Part shown: piece by piece, positions 11,600-23,983 of the stretch
How the letters are laid out: the number at the start of each line of letters is the position of its first letter
Numbering within the stretch: the stretch's first letter is position 1
From: Gymnothorax reevesii
Taxonomy: Eukaryota; Chordata; Actinopteri; Anguilliformes; Muraenidae
Assembly: GCA_029721435.1 (NCBI GenBank)
Contig: CM056573.1
Coordinates: 3,878,001 to 3,942,000 of the forward strand
Reading direction: 5' to 3'
Length of the DNA stretch: 64,000 nucleotides
Program-made: the position numbers and the translations under genes
The notes under the pieces: model-generated
What the model was told of the DNA's origin: nothing
What the model saw: the letters and a program-made list of their open reading frames with translations, nothing else
Databases searched by the model: none

Positions 11600-13990
11600 A
11601 GTCAATACTCTTATAATGGTAGAGTTTAGAAGAAAAACAACTAATATCTTTGTGGCTTAAATTCTACTGCACAAACTCATTTCTTTGAATTCTCTCTCCA
11701 TCCTTTAACACCCTTTGTTAATATGCGAGACGGTTCTGCAGTGAGGAAAGGGCTTGCCTGGGTATCACTGTGGTCATATCGCACCCAAAAACATGTGAAC
11801 CAGAAGCTTCACTGAAGTGGAGTCATACAGAGTTTAAGCCCTGAACTTTGAGGAAGAATACTGTAGACTGAGTGTGAAATCTGCTTTAGGAGAAGTTATT
11901 TGGGCTCCTGGCACAGGATATCGAGCTGACTTAAAGGTTTATAGGGATGTGTACCATTACAGCAGCTACATTTTAAACATTTACAAACTAGCCAAAATTA
12001 ATTCAGCGTCTTCAGCGAAGGATTAAAATTGCTATCCGAGACAAGTATAATGTGCTTTGTGTTTGGCATAAAGTAGCCTGGAATTAACTATCTAATATAT
12101 CCTGTATTATTCAAATGGAGCAATACTTTACATGAGCAGAGACACACTGCAGCAGATTATTATGGAGAAATATGGGTCACATAAGAAATGTACTTAATGC
12201 TCCACAGAATGTGTATTTCATAAATTATCTGCTGTTTCGGAGCATTAAGTGAGTGTGCAAACCTTTTCCCCCGCACTGTTGAAGCATCCGCTTTGGGCAA
12301 AAACACTCGGTATACTGGTGACTCATACTAACTGAAGCCTTGAACACTGATTATTCAGATTGTTGGCAAAGCTTCCCAAGAATCTGTTTTTCACAGACAA
12401 AGAGCTCTAGAACAATAAAAAATTAGGAAGAAAAAACTACTACTCTTTGAAGGGTTATTGGGACAAACAAACAAACAAACGATGTGAATAATTTTGGAGA
12501 GCACTGCTGAAGAGCCACGTTCATGAGAAGCTCAGAAACACTCATGATGTATCAAGCTCAGGTCCGGTAGAGGTTCTATAGTTTTTTAAAGAGGCCCAGG
12601 CAACTTGTGGGAGCCCAAACAGAAGCTAGGTGTTCCAGTAAATTTTTGGAAGTAGAGCGACTGCACACCTGTCCGTTTTAGGTGCCTCACACCAGTTTAC
12701 CAGCTTGGAACAGTGGGAAAGATGCTGGACTTGAGCAGTTGACGTTTGATCGATGTGAAATGGGGGACGTGATCAGGCGAGAGGGACGGATAACATGCGG
12801 CCGCATTGCGCAAGTATGTGGCTGAATATTTCACTGAGAAAGATGGCGTTTCATGTGTGACAAAATAAACCATCTCTTCATAGCGCTGCCTGTCGTCTGC
12901 CTGTCTCCCTGAGCGAAAGACGGCTCCAGAACTCCCAGCCTCCCACAAGAAGCTCCAGATCAGCAGGCTTGTCTTTCACAGTATAATCAGCAGGATGGTT
13001 TTCTTCCCTCTGAGCTCTCCCTCCTCCAGCCAGCGGAGGATAAAACTGCATGAAAGCAGCCGAAGTCACTCAGAGTTTATGGGGAAAGTAGGGCGCGGAG
13101 AGAGGAGGGGAGCGCGGGGCTGACGTCTCCGTGAGTCACTGCTGAGTGGATTCTCTGCCTCGACCAGCTACCACATTTTACAGGCTGAGGATGGAAGCGA
13201 GAGTGAATTAGTTTTACATACAACCCCCAAGGGGTGTGAAATCTTTAATAAACATTCTGAAACGTAAAAACTGAGAAAAAATACCGAATCAGGGGACAAA
13301 AAAATACCGTTATCCCAAGCCAAAGGGCCTATATCAACTTTGGAGGAACACATAGAAGTAGCTACGTGGCAGAGCCTGATACATTTGTAGCATTTTAAAA
13401 ATCATTTACTCTGACCAACAAGCAGACTCTGGCTAAAAATCTACAATCACGGTTCTTTTTCAAGTAACATTTCTTATTAATTCTGCCACTGCTGGATTTG
13501 AATGGTTGCACAAGATACAACCAGACATACGGATGGAAATAAATTGGCAGGATAGGTGTTTTAGTCAATACATTGACATTCAGGGTAGAGAAACATTGCG
13601 GAAAACTGCATTTTTTTTCCCTGCTACTACAGTCGTGAGGAATTCACAAAGAGATTTTTTTTTTGCCTCTCGCAAATGGTAGTAAAGAAACATTTTTCCA
13701 GGGATCTCAAGCTGTGACAGCTGAATGCCTCGCTGTGAGAGAGACTCGGCAGACACAATTGTTGTGCCATGAATGAACATCAAATTTAGGATTCTTAATC
13801 CTGTTAAGTGTTGCAATTTTCCAGTAATTTCTCGTTTGTGCTGTTTTAATGGAACATTATGAAATAAACAAGAAACGTCTCTTTGCGCTTCAGTGCCGAG
13901 GGCTATCTCAGCCACACCAGGTCAACAAAGGCTACTTTGAGAGGATCACCACACGCTCCAAATTCCACAGAGGATGATGTAACCTCAGAG
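11600..13990. other. No gene seen
   Basis: Mostly unique-looking text apart from the GC-rich patch at 13081. The frame 13580-13915 (minus, 111 codons) has no recognisable family. Confidence 0.45.
13081..13160. promoter_or_regulatory. GC-rich patch with CRE- and AP-1-type sites
   Basis: CpG-containing text 'agggcgcggagagagg' is followed by TGACGTC (13121-13127, CRE type) and TGAGTCA (13132-13138, AP-1 type), 4 bp apart. There is no coding frame. The regulatory role is inferred. Confidence 0.25.
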
Positions 13991-14003
13991 AAACATCCTT
14001 TAG

Positions 14004-15335
14004 TACACAGCGTCGAGTTAGCCTGCTGCTAAACTCCCAAATGTCTCACTCAGTTTGTGTGCCTGTTTGGTGCGTTTTCAGTTCCTGCCATGTTATGTTC
14101 ATGTTCTGCCATAGCTGTGCGCTCAGTTCTTGCCAGTGTTGTTCTTGCTTAGTGTTCTTTATTCTGGTGTCTCTCTATCATCTGGCTCCGCTCCGCTCTG
14201 CCAGTTGGGATCCAGCTCTCCAGTCCGTGTTCCATGCCATGTTTTTGTGGCTGCGTGCTGCACCTTTCATTGCTTTGGTTTGGCTGACTGGTGTTTCTCC
14301 TTCCTTCACAGCCGTTCTGAATTCAGGGGACTCCAAAGCTTGATTGTCTCTTGGTTTTACTCATTACTAACATTTACTAACTCACACGTGAGGTGATTCT
14401 TTAGACAGGCATTTATTAATCCTAACTCATTTAGATAGGGCATTGATTGGCATGATTTCCCACATTTGCTATTTTCTAGATCTCCTTTGCTTTGCTGCTA
14501 TCAGTCTCATCCTTCCTTCTCCGCTGCATCTTACATCGGTACTTAAGCTGAGACACGCCCATTCTCTTAACGGGCTCTTTAAGTCTGAGTGCCTGTCCAC
14601 GTCTCACGTTCCCATACCCTGCCCCTCTCATTTTGCCCCTGATTCCTTGATCCATCCTGAGTCCTTATATTCTGAGGTGGAGCTGCAGTCTGACAGACGG
14701 ATCCTTGTTCCCTGTTGAATCGCAGGCTTGTATCGCCACAGCTTTGTTTCCCTCCAGCCTTGTTGGTCACTGCTTTGTTTGCCACAGTCTTGTGTTTTTT
14801 CCTTTCGAATTTTCTGCTCTTGGCTCGCAGTTTATCGGTGGCCGTCGTACCCCATTTATTTGTGTTTTATAAATAAACCCCTGTGTTTTGAGTTTCTGTC
14901 CCGCGAGTGGTGTTTCCCCATCGCCGACCATTACACCAAACACACAGAGCTTATTCCAGTGATGTCTATATGATTATACAGCATTCAGTTAGCCTGCTGC
15001 TAAACTCACAAACACATAGAGCTTATTCAAGTGATGTCTATATGATTATAGAGCATTCAATTGTCTGCTGCTAAACTCTGAAACGCATAGAGCTTATTCC
15101 AGTGATGTCTATATGATTATACAGCATTCAGTTAGCCTGCTGCTAAACTCAGAAACACATAAAGCTTATTCAAGTGATGTCTATATGATTATAGAGCATT
15201 CAATTGTCTGCTGCTAAACTCTGAAACGCATAGAGCTTATTCCAGTGATGTCTATATGATTGTACAGCGTTCGATTAGCCTGCAGCTAAACTCCCAAACA
15301 CATAAAGCTGATTCCAGTGATGTCTGAACAATATC
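14004..15335. repeat. Minisatellite, 72-bp monomer in a 143-bp dimer, split by an LTR-like insertion
   Basis: Monomers start at AAAC at 14938, 15010, 15081, 15153, 15224 and 15296, so spacing is 72, 71, 72, 71, 72. Two types alternate: type A with 'cagcattcagttagcctg' and type B with 'gagcattcaattgtctg'. A partial monomer at 14004-14041 lies left of the insertion 14042-14935. The last copy decays after 15330. Confidence 0.9.
14042..14935 (+). mobile_element. Solo LTR-like element, 894 bp
   Basis: It begins TGTCTCACTC and ends CCATTACA, so it has TG...CA ends. It is flanked by a perfect 5-bp duplication CCAAA (14037-14041 and 14936-14940). It is T/C-rich on the plus strand and carries AATAAA near the 3' end (about 14872), as LTRs do. 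No internal retroelement genes are present. The several small open frames are products of composition. Confidence 0.75.
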
Positions 15336-15339
15336 ACCA

Positions 15340-16340
15340 CTCACCCAGTACCACCTGCCAAATCGGATTTTGTCCAATGACTGAGACCATCCCATGCAGA
15401 AAGCATTCTTTCAGACTCCAAACTGTTTTCCATTATGCAGAGATGTCTGGCGTATAATGAAGCCGGAGGATAATTGCTTGGCTCAGTGCTTACAGCTATC
15501 CGAGCAGATGAGATCCAGCCATTGTACTACACTGCTTCCCTTGTCATCCAATCATGGGCCATGTCATGGACGTACGTTGGGTCAAAAGGAGGATAGCCCA
15601 GCTTTTGGGGAACGTAGGATCAAGGCAAATGAGTTATTTCTCGATGGTGGTTCAATCACTTTCTTTTTTCCACTTTTGCACCTGTACTCAACCAACCGCA
15701 TCACCTGGATTATTAAAGTCATCTGCTCCCTGGTCGTTTCTTATTAACTGAGAAGCCACAGTGAATTCTGTAAGCGAGGGGTTAGCTCTTGTAACCGATA
15801 TGGATCAGAGATCAGTCAGTCACCGATAGCCAATCAGCTCCAGCTGTAGCACGACTGCATCACTGCAGGCTCATGTGCTTGCATGTGCACGAGTCCATCC
15901 ACAGCCGGAGACAGACGTCTGCAGAGAGATGCACCTGTTCTGTCGCTCACCTGCTCCCAACTGTAATCACAAGCAATAATAAGGCAACGTAGGTTAAAAA
16001 TCGTGATTTCATTGCATAATCATTTTGTTGAGGAAAAAAGCCAAGAATCAATACAATCTGATAATAAAATGATTATACACAAAAGGGGCAGAGTATGTAA
16101 TAATATTTACTACATTTGCTCCATTTTTACAGTCCCACAAGTATTGATAGTCACCATAAGCCAATATTTATGTACAAATATCTATATTCAACCCACTGCA
16201 ATAACATATATATATATATTTCCCCCCCCACTGACAACCCTTGCACTAACATAGTTACTTATTCACCTCCTAGGAGCCAGAAATCGAGAAATATTGGGTT
16301 CACAGGTCATATGTAATGACTATAATTCATATACAGAGAA
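15340..16340. other. No recognisable feature
   Basis: The 117-codon frame at 15394 has no family resemblance and mixed composition. I do not call it a gene. Confidence 0.4.
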
Positions 16341-16345
16341 TCCAA

Positions 16346-16860
16346 ACAGTACTCAGACCGCTTTTTTTTTTACGTATTTGTTATGTTGCAGCCCTCTGCT
16401 TGAAGTCTTTAAAATTCACGTTTTTCCCCCATTGCTCTACCCTCAATACCACATACTGACCAACCAAAAACAGATTTTTAGACATTTTTGCATATTTAAA
16501 AAAAAATTAAAAATAAAAACTTTATTACATTGACATTAGAATTCAGACCCTTTGCCAAGATGCTTGAAATTCAGCTCAGGGGTTTTTCTCTTGATCGTCT
16601 TTGAGATGTTTCTAGACCTTGATTGGAGTCCACATGTGGCTAATTCAACTGATTGGACATGATTTGGAAAGACACACACCTGCCTATATAAGGTCTGACT
16701 GCTGTCAGTGCATATCAGAGCGAAACCCATGAGGTCAAAGGAACCGGCTGCAGGGCTCAGTAACAGGGTCGTGGCGAGACACAGATCCGGGGAAGGCTAC
16801 AAAAAAAGTCCTGTTGCATTAAAAAGTTCCCAAAAGAACAGTTGCTTCCATGATTCTTAG
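16346..16860 (+). pseudogene. Tc1 transposon 5' part with transposase N-terminus
   Basis: Left-arm text ('cagtactcagaccgc') leads to a TATATAAGG promoter-like box (16685) and an ATG at 16729. The frame reads MRSKEPAAGLSNRVVARHRS then GEGYKK, the paired-like helix-turn-helix start of Tc1 transposases. It shifts frame and ends at 16860, exactly where a different repeat begins. Confidence 0.8.
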
Positions 16861-17210
16861 CCCATTTGCACAGAAGCTTTAAGGCTTTATAACTGAAAAT
16901 ATGAGCTTCACAGAGAGGGTAGAAATAGCTGAAATGAAACAAGACATATTTAGAATATTATCTAATTTTAGTTTATTTTTATAATCTTAGCACAGAGTAA
17001 GGGCTGCACACACACACAAAAAAAAAAAAACTTCATAACAATTTTCCATTGAGATGGTAAAAAAATAATAATCATAATGAGAATTAAAAATGGCTGGGAG
17101 TTAATATATTTCGGGAATCACAAGAGTGCCACATCTGAGTGTGATATTGGTATTCATAATTACACATAGTCTATGACCCAAACCGAGGCTCTCCAAACTC
17201 TCCAAGTGGC
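16861..17210 (+). repeat. Unclassified repeat family, copy 1
   Basis: The text from 'cccatttgcacagaagcttt' through 'taaggctttat', 'gagcttcacagagagg' and 'ctatgacccaaa' aligns with 52692-53090 in the same order. It interrupts a Tc1 relic precisely at 16860/16861. No ORF and no clean inverted ends were seen. Confidence 0.6.
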
Positions 17211-18199
17211 TCATCGAATTTTGCAGTCAAACCATAAGATAATCACACATTTACCTCAAACCAACAGCCTGTTTACTCCTGAAGCTTAATATGAATTAGA
17301 GATTTTCATGAGGGAATTAGCATGCGTATAAGTAGGGATGGACATCAATACTTTCCATAAAGCCCCCAAACCCCCAAAAAGTTTTTTTTTCTCCATTTAA
17401 AAGAATTGAAATTTATCCATTTTTCACCTCAACCCCATCTGTCTGCAAAACATCATAAAGAATAGTCTATTATACTCTCAGAGTGTTTACCCTGCAAGAA
17501 ACAGTGTGCAGTTACAACCTCCTGTGACGTGAACGAGGGGTTGGACTTTTAAAGGCAACCAAAATGAAAAAAAAAAATGAAAACTATAAGAAGCGCCGAG
17601 CTGCATACTGCGCACAGTGAAATGTATGAATAAGAACAAATGGTATCCAGGTGCAGTGACATCCACGTAAATATGCGATCATACTTCCCTTTATCTGAGC
17701 ACTTATTTCCATATTCTGCAGTATGTACCTTTAGTTGCACTTGCCGTAGAATCTTAATAATGTTCAAACTACATTTTGTTTGATTTTACTGCTGAATTTG
17801 GTTGGCTCCCCATATTCTGCATTTACAGAGCCACTGAGAATCCTTGCAGTGAACAAAAGCTGCCGTAAAGGATATGGCTGTCAGCAGGCAATCAAATGGC
17901 AGCTATTTGATAAGCCAAGCAATGGCTGATCATCATGGGACTTGCAGAGAAAGGAAAACCACAAATAATTATGTGCCATGAGCTGGAAAGTGTTTGAAAA
18001 ATTAATCTAATATTGGTCTTTACTTCTTCAAAATTCATAAGTGCTTCATACAGCACGGACCCCCTAAATTACCACTTGCAATAATAAAAGTAATGATAAA
18101 AATATATAGCACATGCTCCGTCTTTATGAACACCCATGGAAAATTTTAAAGCATTTATTAAAAAGATAATGGACTTATAGAGCCATTACTATAATGGCT

Positions 18200-18685
18200 G
18201 GTTAGAGTGGAGTATCAGATGCCGCGGCAGGCGAAGCTGCACCAAGCAGCGAGCCGACGCAGCTGAAAGTGATAGGGCGAAATAAGAGGAAAGGAGCTTG
18301 CGATTCTGAAAAAACGAAAGGCTTCAGTTCCAGAAACGAAGCGAGCAACCAGATAGAAAAGAAATATCAATAAAAGAGAAAACCAACCAGGCACCCAACA
18401 ACAGAACCAAATAACCTAAAGAAGCTAAGCTTCCCAGAAACAAAGAATATATATATATATTAAATCGGCAAACCCCTGACTAGAAATATATCAAGCCGAA
18501 GTGAGCAAAGTCATATCAAACACTCCAGCGAAGGAGACGTGGCGACTTCCAGCTTAAAAAGACTCCAGGGAGGACCGCCCAGGAGTAATCAGCCAGCTGG
18601 GCAAAAAATCCGATGCGGAAAGAAAACGATATCGTCAGGGACGAGAGTAACAAAGAAAGCAAAAAGCACAAAACAAACCATGACA
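18200..18685 (-). mobile_element. LTR-like repeat (TGTCATGG family), reverse copy
   Basis: The reverse complement starts TGTCATGGTTTG and continues 'tttctttgttactctcgtcc', 'gacgatatcgtttt' and 'gcccagctggctgatt', matching 24946 onward. A TTTTTAAGC box follows. The left boundary near 18200 is approximate. Confidence 0.55.
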
Positions 18686-18803
18686 ATTGTTTCCTTGACC
18701 TGAAGCCTGCTGAGATGTCTCTGGTCCCCCAGTGTGTAACGCCTGCTCTGTATTCTGTACTAGTCTCTGGGACTGTACTCTCCACGACCCAGAATTCCCT
18801 GCT

Positions 18804-18840
18804 TCTCTCTCTCTCTCTCACTCTCTCTCTCTCTCTCTCC
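18804..18840 (+). repeat. (CT)n microsatellite
   Basis: Nearly pure CT dinucleotides with one CA interruption. Confidence 0.95.
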
Positions 18841-18869
18841 CCCTGTGCAAACCCTCACAGGGCCTGACA

Positions 18870-20740
18870 GGTTTTGGTAGTTTAGCATGCCGGTTTCTCT
18901 GCGTTAAACACATGCCGAAAGTTGCATTTACTTGAGGGGAAAAAATCAAAGTGATTTCACAGTTATGCTTCGTTTGCAAACTAAATCCTTCAGGAACAAT
19001 AATCATGGGAGTAAACCAGCATGAACAGGATTTCACAGAACATCTGGGGAGATATTTTCTCCTCTCTAAACTCCGCCATGTGATTCTGAAAACTTATTTT
19101 TCAGAAGAAGAAGAACAGTTGGAACCCACTGGGACAAAAAACAGCAACTTTGTAAAAAACAGTATGCAAGTAAACAAGATGAGGGTGCTTAACAGGTTTG
19201 TAAGTCAGTGATTTGTAAGAAGAATGGAAACAGCGTGACACCATGTTTCCTGCCATGCATGACACAGTGCTGATGTGCTGTTAAAATTCAAGCAATTATA
19301 AAACTAAAGCTAAATGAAGTACATGGATCATTTGTTTTATATCCGCGGGCTGTAGCGGATCATGTTTGTGATTTGCTATGAGATGCCAGTTGCGTGCGAT
19401 TATCAAAGACATTATTACCAGGGATTTAGCTATTTGAATTTAAATGCACCATTATGCCCTAGAAACATGAACATAACATTTTTCACTTTATTTTATGTAA
19501 CTTTATTTTTTTCAGTGAAAGCTCTGAGACCCTTTAATTTCTCCGTTAACTTATGGCCCCTCCATTTGCAGCACTCTCTACATGAAGAGGAATCACACTA
19601 GACTTACTTAAATAAAACTTTAAAAATGACTTTACAATGTACAGTTTTATCCCTCGTGGTGTTTATATTTCACACCCGTTGATACTGACTTTTGAAATCC
19701 CCAAATAATTTTTACCTGCCGTCACTGGTTGTAACCTTCTTGAAAATAACTGTACAGAGCTGAAGACTCCCTTAGACAGCTGATTGGTCTGCCCTCAGCA
19801 CACTCACTGTATGCAGTAATGCAGGAAGTAGTGAGAAAGTTCAGGTTAGCATGTGAAGGGTTAACTTTACCACACACACATGACACATCCACATACGAAA
19901 GTTATTTCCTCAGATGGCGAATGTTTGTCCGTGTGGTGTTTCTGCCACACACTCCTGGTGCCCGAGCTCTCGAGGGTAATACTGATTGTGAAAAGCACCG
20001 TCTGATACTTTGGTCCAAATAGGACAATTATTCAGAATTGCATCTGAAATATGTAATTCAGAGACGATTCAAGAAAGAACGTTATCGCAGCTCTTTGCTG
20101 AGTGCAGCGAATGAATTAGTCCATTAGATTATCAAAATGGGTATTTCACCTGGAACAGAGAAGGCTGAGGCAGGAAGGCCAATAGTTGACCTCAGCTGCG
20201 AGTGACGAGTGTTTCGCTGTTCGTGGTTCTGCATGCAGGGGACGGGTGTTTTAATGATCCATCACTCCATCTCACGCTTCTGCTATGTTACACTCGGCTG
20301 TGGCAGTTTTCAGTCGGTGCTTCCAACCGAATTATTGCAGTAATCATTAAATACAAATTTTACATGAATAAAAATATTAATCATCCGCATTAAAAACCCT
20401 TTTGAAATACAGTGTGCTCTTGAATGCTTTCACATAGGGGCAATTTAAAGGGCCATAATTCCTGATCGGTTCACTCAACTCACAGGTAAGAACTCAAACA
20501 TTAAACTGTCAGGTTTAATTTCAGTGCTTTGTCATCCATATCGAATGAATTATGTGTACATAAATACAGCCGTTTAAAAAAAGCGTCCCGACCCAAATGC
20601 TTTCAGACTTGACAATACAAACCCGAGAGGTACATCGGCTTCAAACACTAGGGCTCAAAATGATTGAAAAATAACATTATTGCTTTATTAATTAATTAGA
20701 CATCTGCTTTTTCATGGCCAATATGCTCCCACAGGTCCAC
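18870..20740. other. No recognisable feature
   Basis: Non-coding, no clear repeats. This stretch sits between the (CT)n tract and the CRE cluster. Confidence 0.4.
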
Positions 20741-20741
20741 C

Positions 20742-20860
20742 TCCCGCCTCACTGTGAAGTGTTGGACAGCTGCACTGGAATTAGGGTCACGTCAGTTACG
20801 TCACGCGTGTGTTACAGCAGAATGAGGTCACGTCAGTCACTGTCACACACTCTGGTGCGT
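20742..20860. promoter_or_regulatory. Cluster of CRE-type sites
   Basis: GGTCACGTCAGTTACGTCAC lies at 20785-20804, followed by an MluI-like ACGCGTG, and GAGGTCACGTCAGTCAC at 20824-20840. That is three ACGTCA cores within 55 bp. The downstream 200 bp is GC-rich (20880-20980). No transcript can be shown from sequence alone. Confidence 0.35.
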
Positions 20861-20979
20861 CATTCTCCTGTGTGCTAAACTGACGAGGGCCCAGCGGACA
20901 GCTCTCCCCTCTCCCCGTCCGCACTGAGAGCTGGGACTGGACTGTCAGTCACTGCTGTGCACCAGCCGGCACATTTAAA

Positions 20980-21540
20980 CATGCAACTCATCGTTTCCGC
21001 ATCAGGCTGCTGACGAGAGCGTTCCTGGAGCACAATGTCAAATTCTGAGGTGAATATCCCCCCCCCCACATCTGCAGGGGGGGTAGACGGGGGGGTTTAA
21101 CCAGAGGAGCACCCTCCCTTCAGCACATCTCTGGGCTCAGGGGCCTAACATCACCGAGCCAGAGAGCTCTACAGCAGGAAAGTGCTAAATATCCTACTTT
21201 AGTGAGAGATATCTGTATCCTGGAGAAAAACTAGCGGAATTATTTCTCGCTGCAAATAAAATGTAAGTTTTGTTTTAAATGTGGTCATATAATTACAGTA
21301 CTTACTACTATTAACAACCCTCATTTAATTGCAGTTGTTGGTTATTATTTATTATAGTTACTGGTTATATCAAGCTAGCATCAGAAACGATCTCTGTAAA
21401 TATCAACAGCAAGCAGTAACATGAGTCTGTGAGCCACAGAAAAAACATATGACTCAGATTAATAAGAAAATATAGATGATACTAGTGAAAGTAGCCTTCA
21501 GTCATCATTATAGACCTCATGACGCCAATTGCTGGAGTTT
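20980..21540. other. No recognisable feature
   Basis: Contains C/G homopolymer runs near 21060-21100. No gene seen. Confidence 0.4.
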
Positions 21541-21830
21541 CAAAAGTTGGTTTTCATTCTTGCCTGATACAGTTTTTACACTTCAGTTTGTCAGCAGGCC
21601 ACATTCTTTGCTGTCATATTTTGTGCTCTATAATCTGCCACTTGTTTTCAATGGGAGACGGGACTAGGCTGCAGGCAGACCAGTCTAGTGCCTGCCCTCC
21701 GGGATTATGATCCCACACCGCTCTAATACGAGCAGTATGGTTTCGCATTATCCCACCGGAAAAAGCAGGAGCATCCAGGACAGAGCATGTGTCTGAACAC
21801 TGCATATATTATTGAAAATGTACATGTATC
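21540..21830 (-). pseudogene. Tc1 transposase C-terminal fragment
   Basis: The minus strand reads DAPAFSGGIMRNHTARIRAV, WDHNPGGQALDWSACSLVPS and PIENKWQIIEHKI. The order matches Tc1 transposase (QDNAxPHTA, WPAxSPDLxPIENxW). The catalytic second aspartate block is degraded (GGIMRNHTA). Confidence 0.7.
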
Positions 21831-22834
21831 CAAGCTCATCAACTGTGCCTTCTTAACGCACTGGTATTCTGCCTTGTCTCTTATTCAGAGAGATCAACCC
21901 AATTCCTGTGAATTCCAAAAAAAATTTCATAATATTCTGGACCAAATTCATAAACTTTATTTTGACATTATTGACAGTAATAAATTCGGCACAATCACAC
22001 ATTAAGAAATGTTGCTCCTAACCTCTTAAAGCCGAACCCCCCCGGTACAGGGGTCAGTTATTACGCATAATAATTACAGCATGTCTCCTAATAGTATCGT
22101 CATAATATCCTCTTTAAGGGAAGAGGCGAAAGGTTCATGATGACAATTTTTACCAAAACTGAACACAATTCAAGCAACAAGCAAGTTAATAAGCATGTGG
22201 CAAAACACAGGATAAAGTAATATCAGAGCTCCCTCACTAGCGTTTCTACTGGATGTGTGCAATAAATAATTGCTGGGTGTTTGTTGTTTTTACTTTTTAC
22301 CTTATCTTTGTATTAATAATTTTCTTTATTTGCTTATTTTATTGAAAATAATCTGCTGCAGTAGAGTCAAACATCATTTCCTTTGCATGTATTTTCTTTG
22401 AATGGGAAAATGTATACAGGACTAGTTGCAATGATAAATAAATAAAAAAACAAATAAATTGTTGTAATTAGATGGAATGTATGCCTGCAGTAACATGTAA
22501 GTGAAATAAAATTAGTTTAACAGTTTGGTACCCGTGAAATCCCAAATGGCTCACCGTGCCAATTTGGAGAGGCCACCTAGATCTTCCTGAACTAAAATGT
22601 TTCTAGTTTTGCTCTGATTTGCAATGTACTTGATTAGAATAAACTTTGGCACAACTAATATTCTGTGCTGTAATTTTTTAGAGGTTTCAGATTACAACTT
22701 AATAATTTCAGGGGGGATTAAGGTAAAAATTTGTCAGGCAGTAATGAGATCTTTCATTTATGCTGCGTTCCATCTTCATTTACTCTGGCTCAGTGACATA
22801 TACAATGACTTTTGCACCTGACAAAAATCCCCAA
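21830..22834. other. No recognisable feature
   Basis: AT-rich sequence with no coding signal, between a Tc1 relic and the LINE 3' end. Confidence 0.4.
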
Positions 22835-22952
22835 GGACAAGTTCAAGGTATCTTTATTATCCCTCAAGGGGGCAATTTGTTATACAGCCAGCGAACAACA
22901 CAAACAATCATCAGCACGGACAAAAATGTGGACATTGAATAAAACATATGAA

Positions 22953-22981
22953 AAAATAAATAAATAAATAAATAAATAAAA
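22953..22981 (+). repeat. (AAAT)n microsatellite
   Basis: Seven AAAT units within the LINE 3' UTR. Confidence 0.95.
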
Positions 22982-23983
22982 AGATGGTAATGAAAAAGAA
23001 GAGATAAAAACTTAATAAATAGGTAAAGTACTCAGTTGAGTAGCTACAAATGAGTTCTTGTATCTGTTAGTTCTGCACTTCCTTAAAGCAGATCTGCGGC
23101 CTGACAGAGCAGAGAGAACTTTACAAACAGCGGGTGACAGGGGTCGGCCTGAACTGACTGGGCCTTCTTGAGGGACCTATTCTTGAACAGGACAGTTAGG
23201 CAGTTTAGGGGCAGACCTGCTATTTCCCAGCACACATCAGTAACATGCCGTAGGCCAGACCTGGCCTTCTGAGTGAACAACCCATACCAACAAATAAAAG
23301 AAAAGGTAAGAAAAGATTCTATAAAACAACAATAAAACATTCTTATTAAAGCACTGTCCACATTAAAATTCCGAAGTTTGCGATAAAAAACCATACGTTG
23401 ATGAGCTTTCTTACAAGCAGCGTCCACCTGATGCTCAAAAGTCAGCTGATTGTAGTCAAGTATTTATACTGCTGTACAACCTCCACAGCCTGACCTTTAA
23501 TCTTCACTGGAGGGATGTCATTAAGATTTTTCCTACCTATGGGATCCTACCTATCCCTATGTGGGATTTTACCCACATTTATCTCTAAAAACGATGACTC
23601 ACACCAGTTGATAAAATCAGTCACTACAGGACCATGAGTAAAATCACCTGAACTTAACAGAGAAACAATGGCGGAATCGTCGGCAAACTTTACAGTATTA
23701 CGACTGGTGTGACTTTGACACGTTTGTATATAAAACAAATAACGGTGCGAGAGGACACACCCCTGTGGTGAGCCTGCGGACGAATCAAGAGCAGATAAAA
23801 CATTGTTGACTTTGACACGTTGAGATCTCACAGTTAAAATATCCATCAGCCAGCAAAGCAGACCAGCCTCGATGCCATGATTGGTTTTTAACCTTTCTGC
23901 TAAAATATGCGGCTGAATGCAATTAAAAGCGGAATAAAAATCTATGAAAATAAGACGAACAAGGATTTTAGCACCTTCTAAGT

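Noticed and set aside
14041..14973. Run of overlapping plus-strand frames suggesting a small gene
   Set aside because: They are inside the solo LTR-like element with a 5-bp target duplication. The openness reflects T/C-rich composition.
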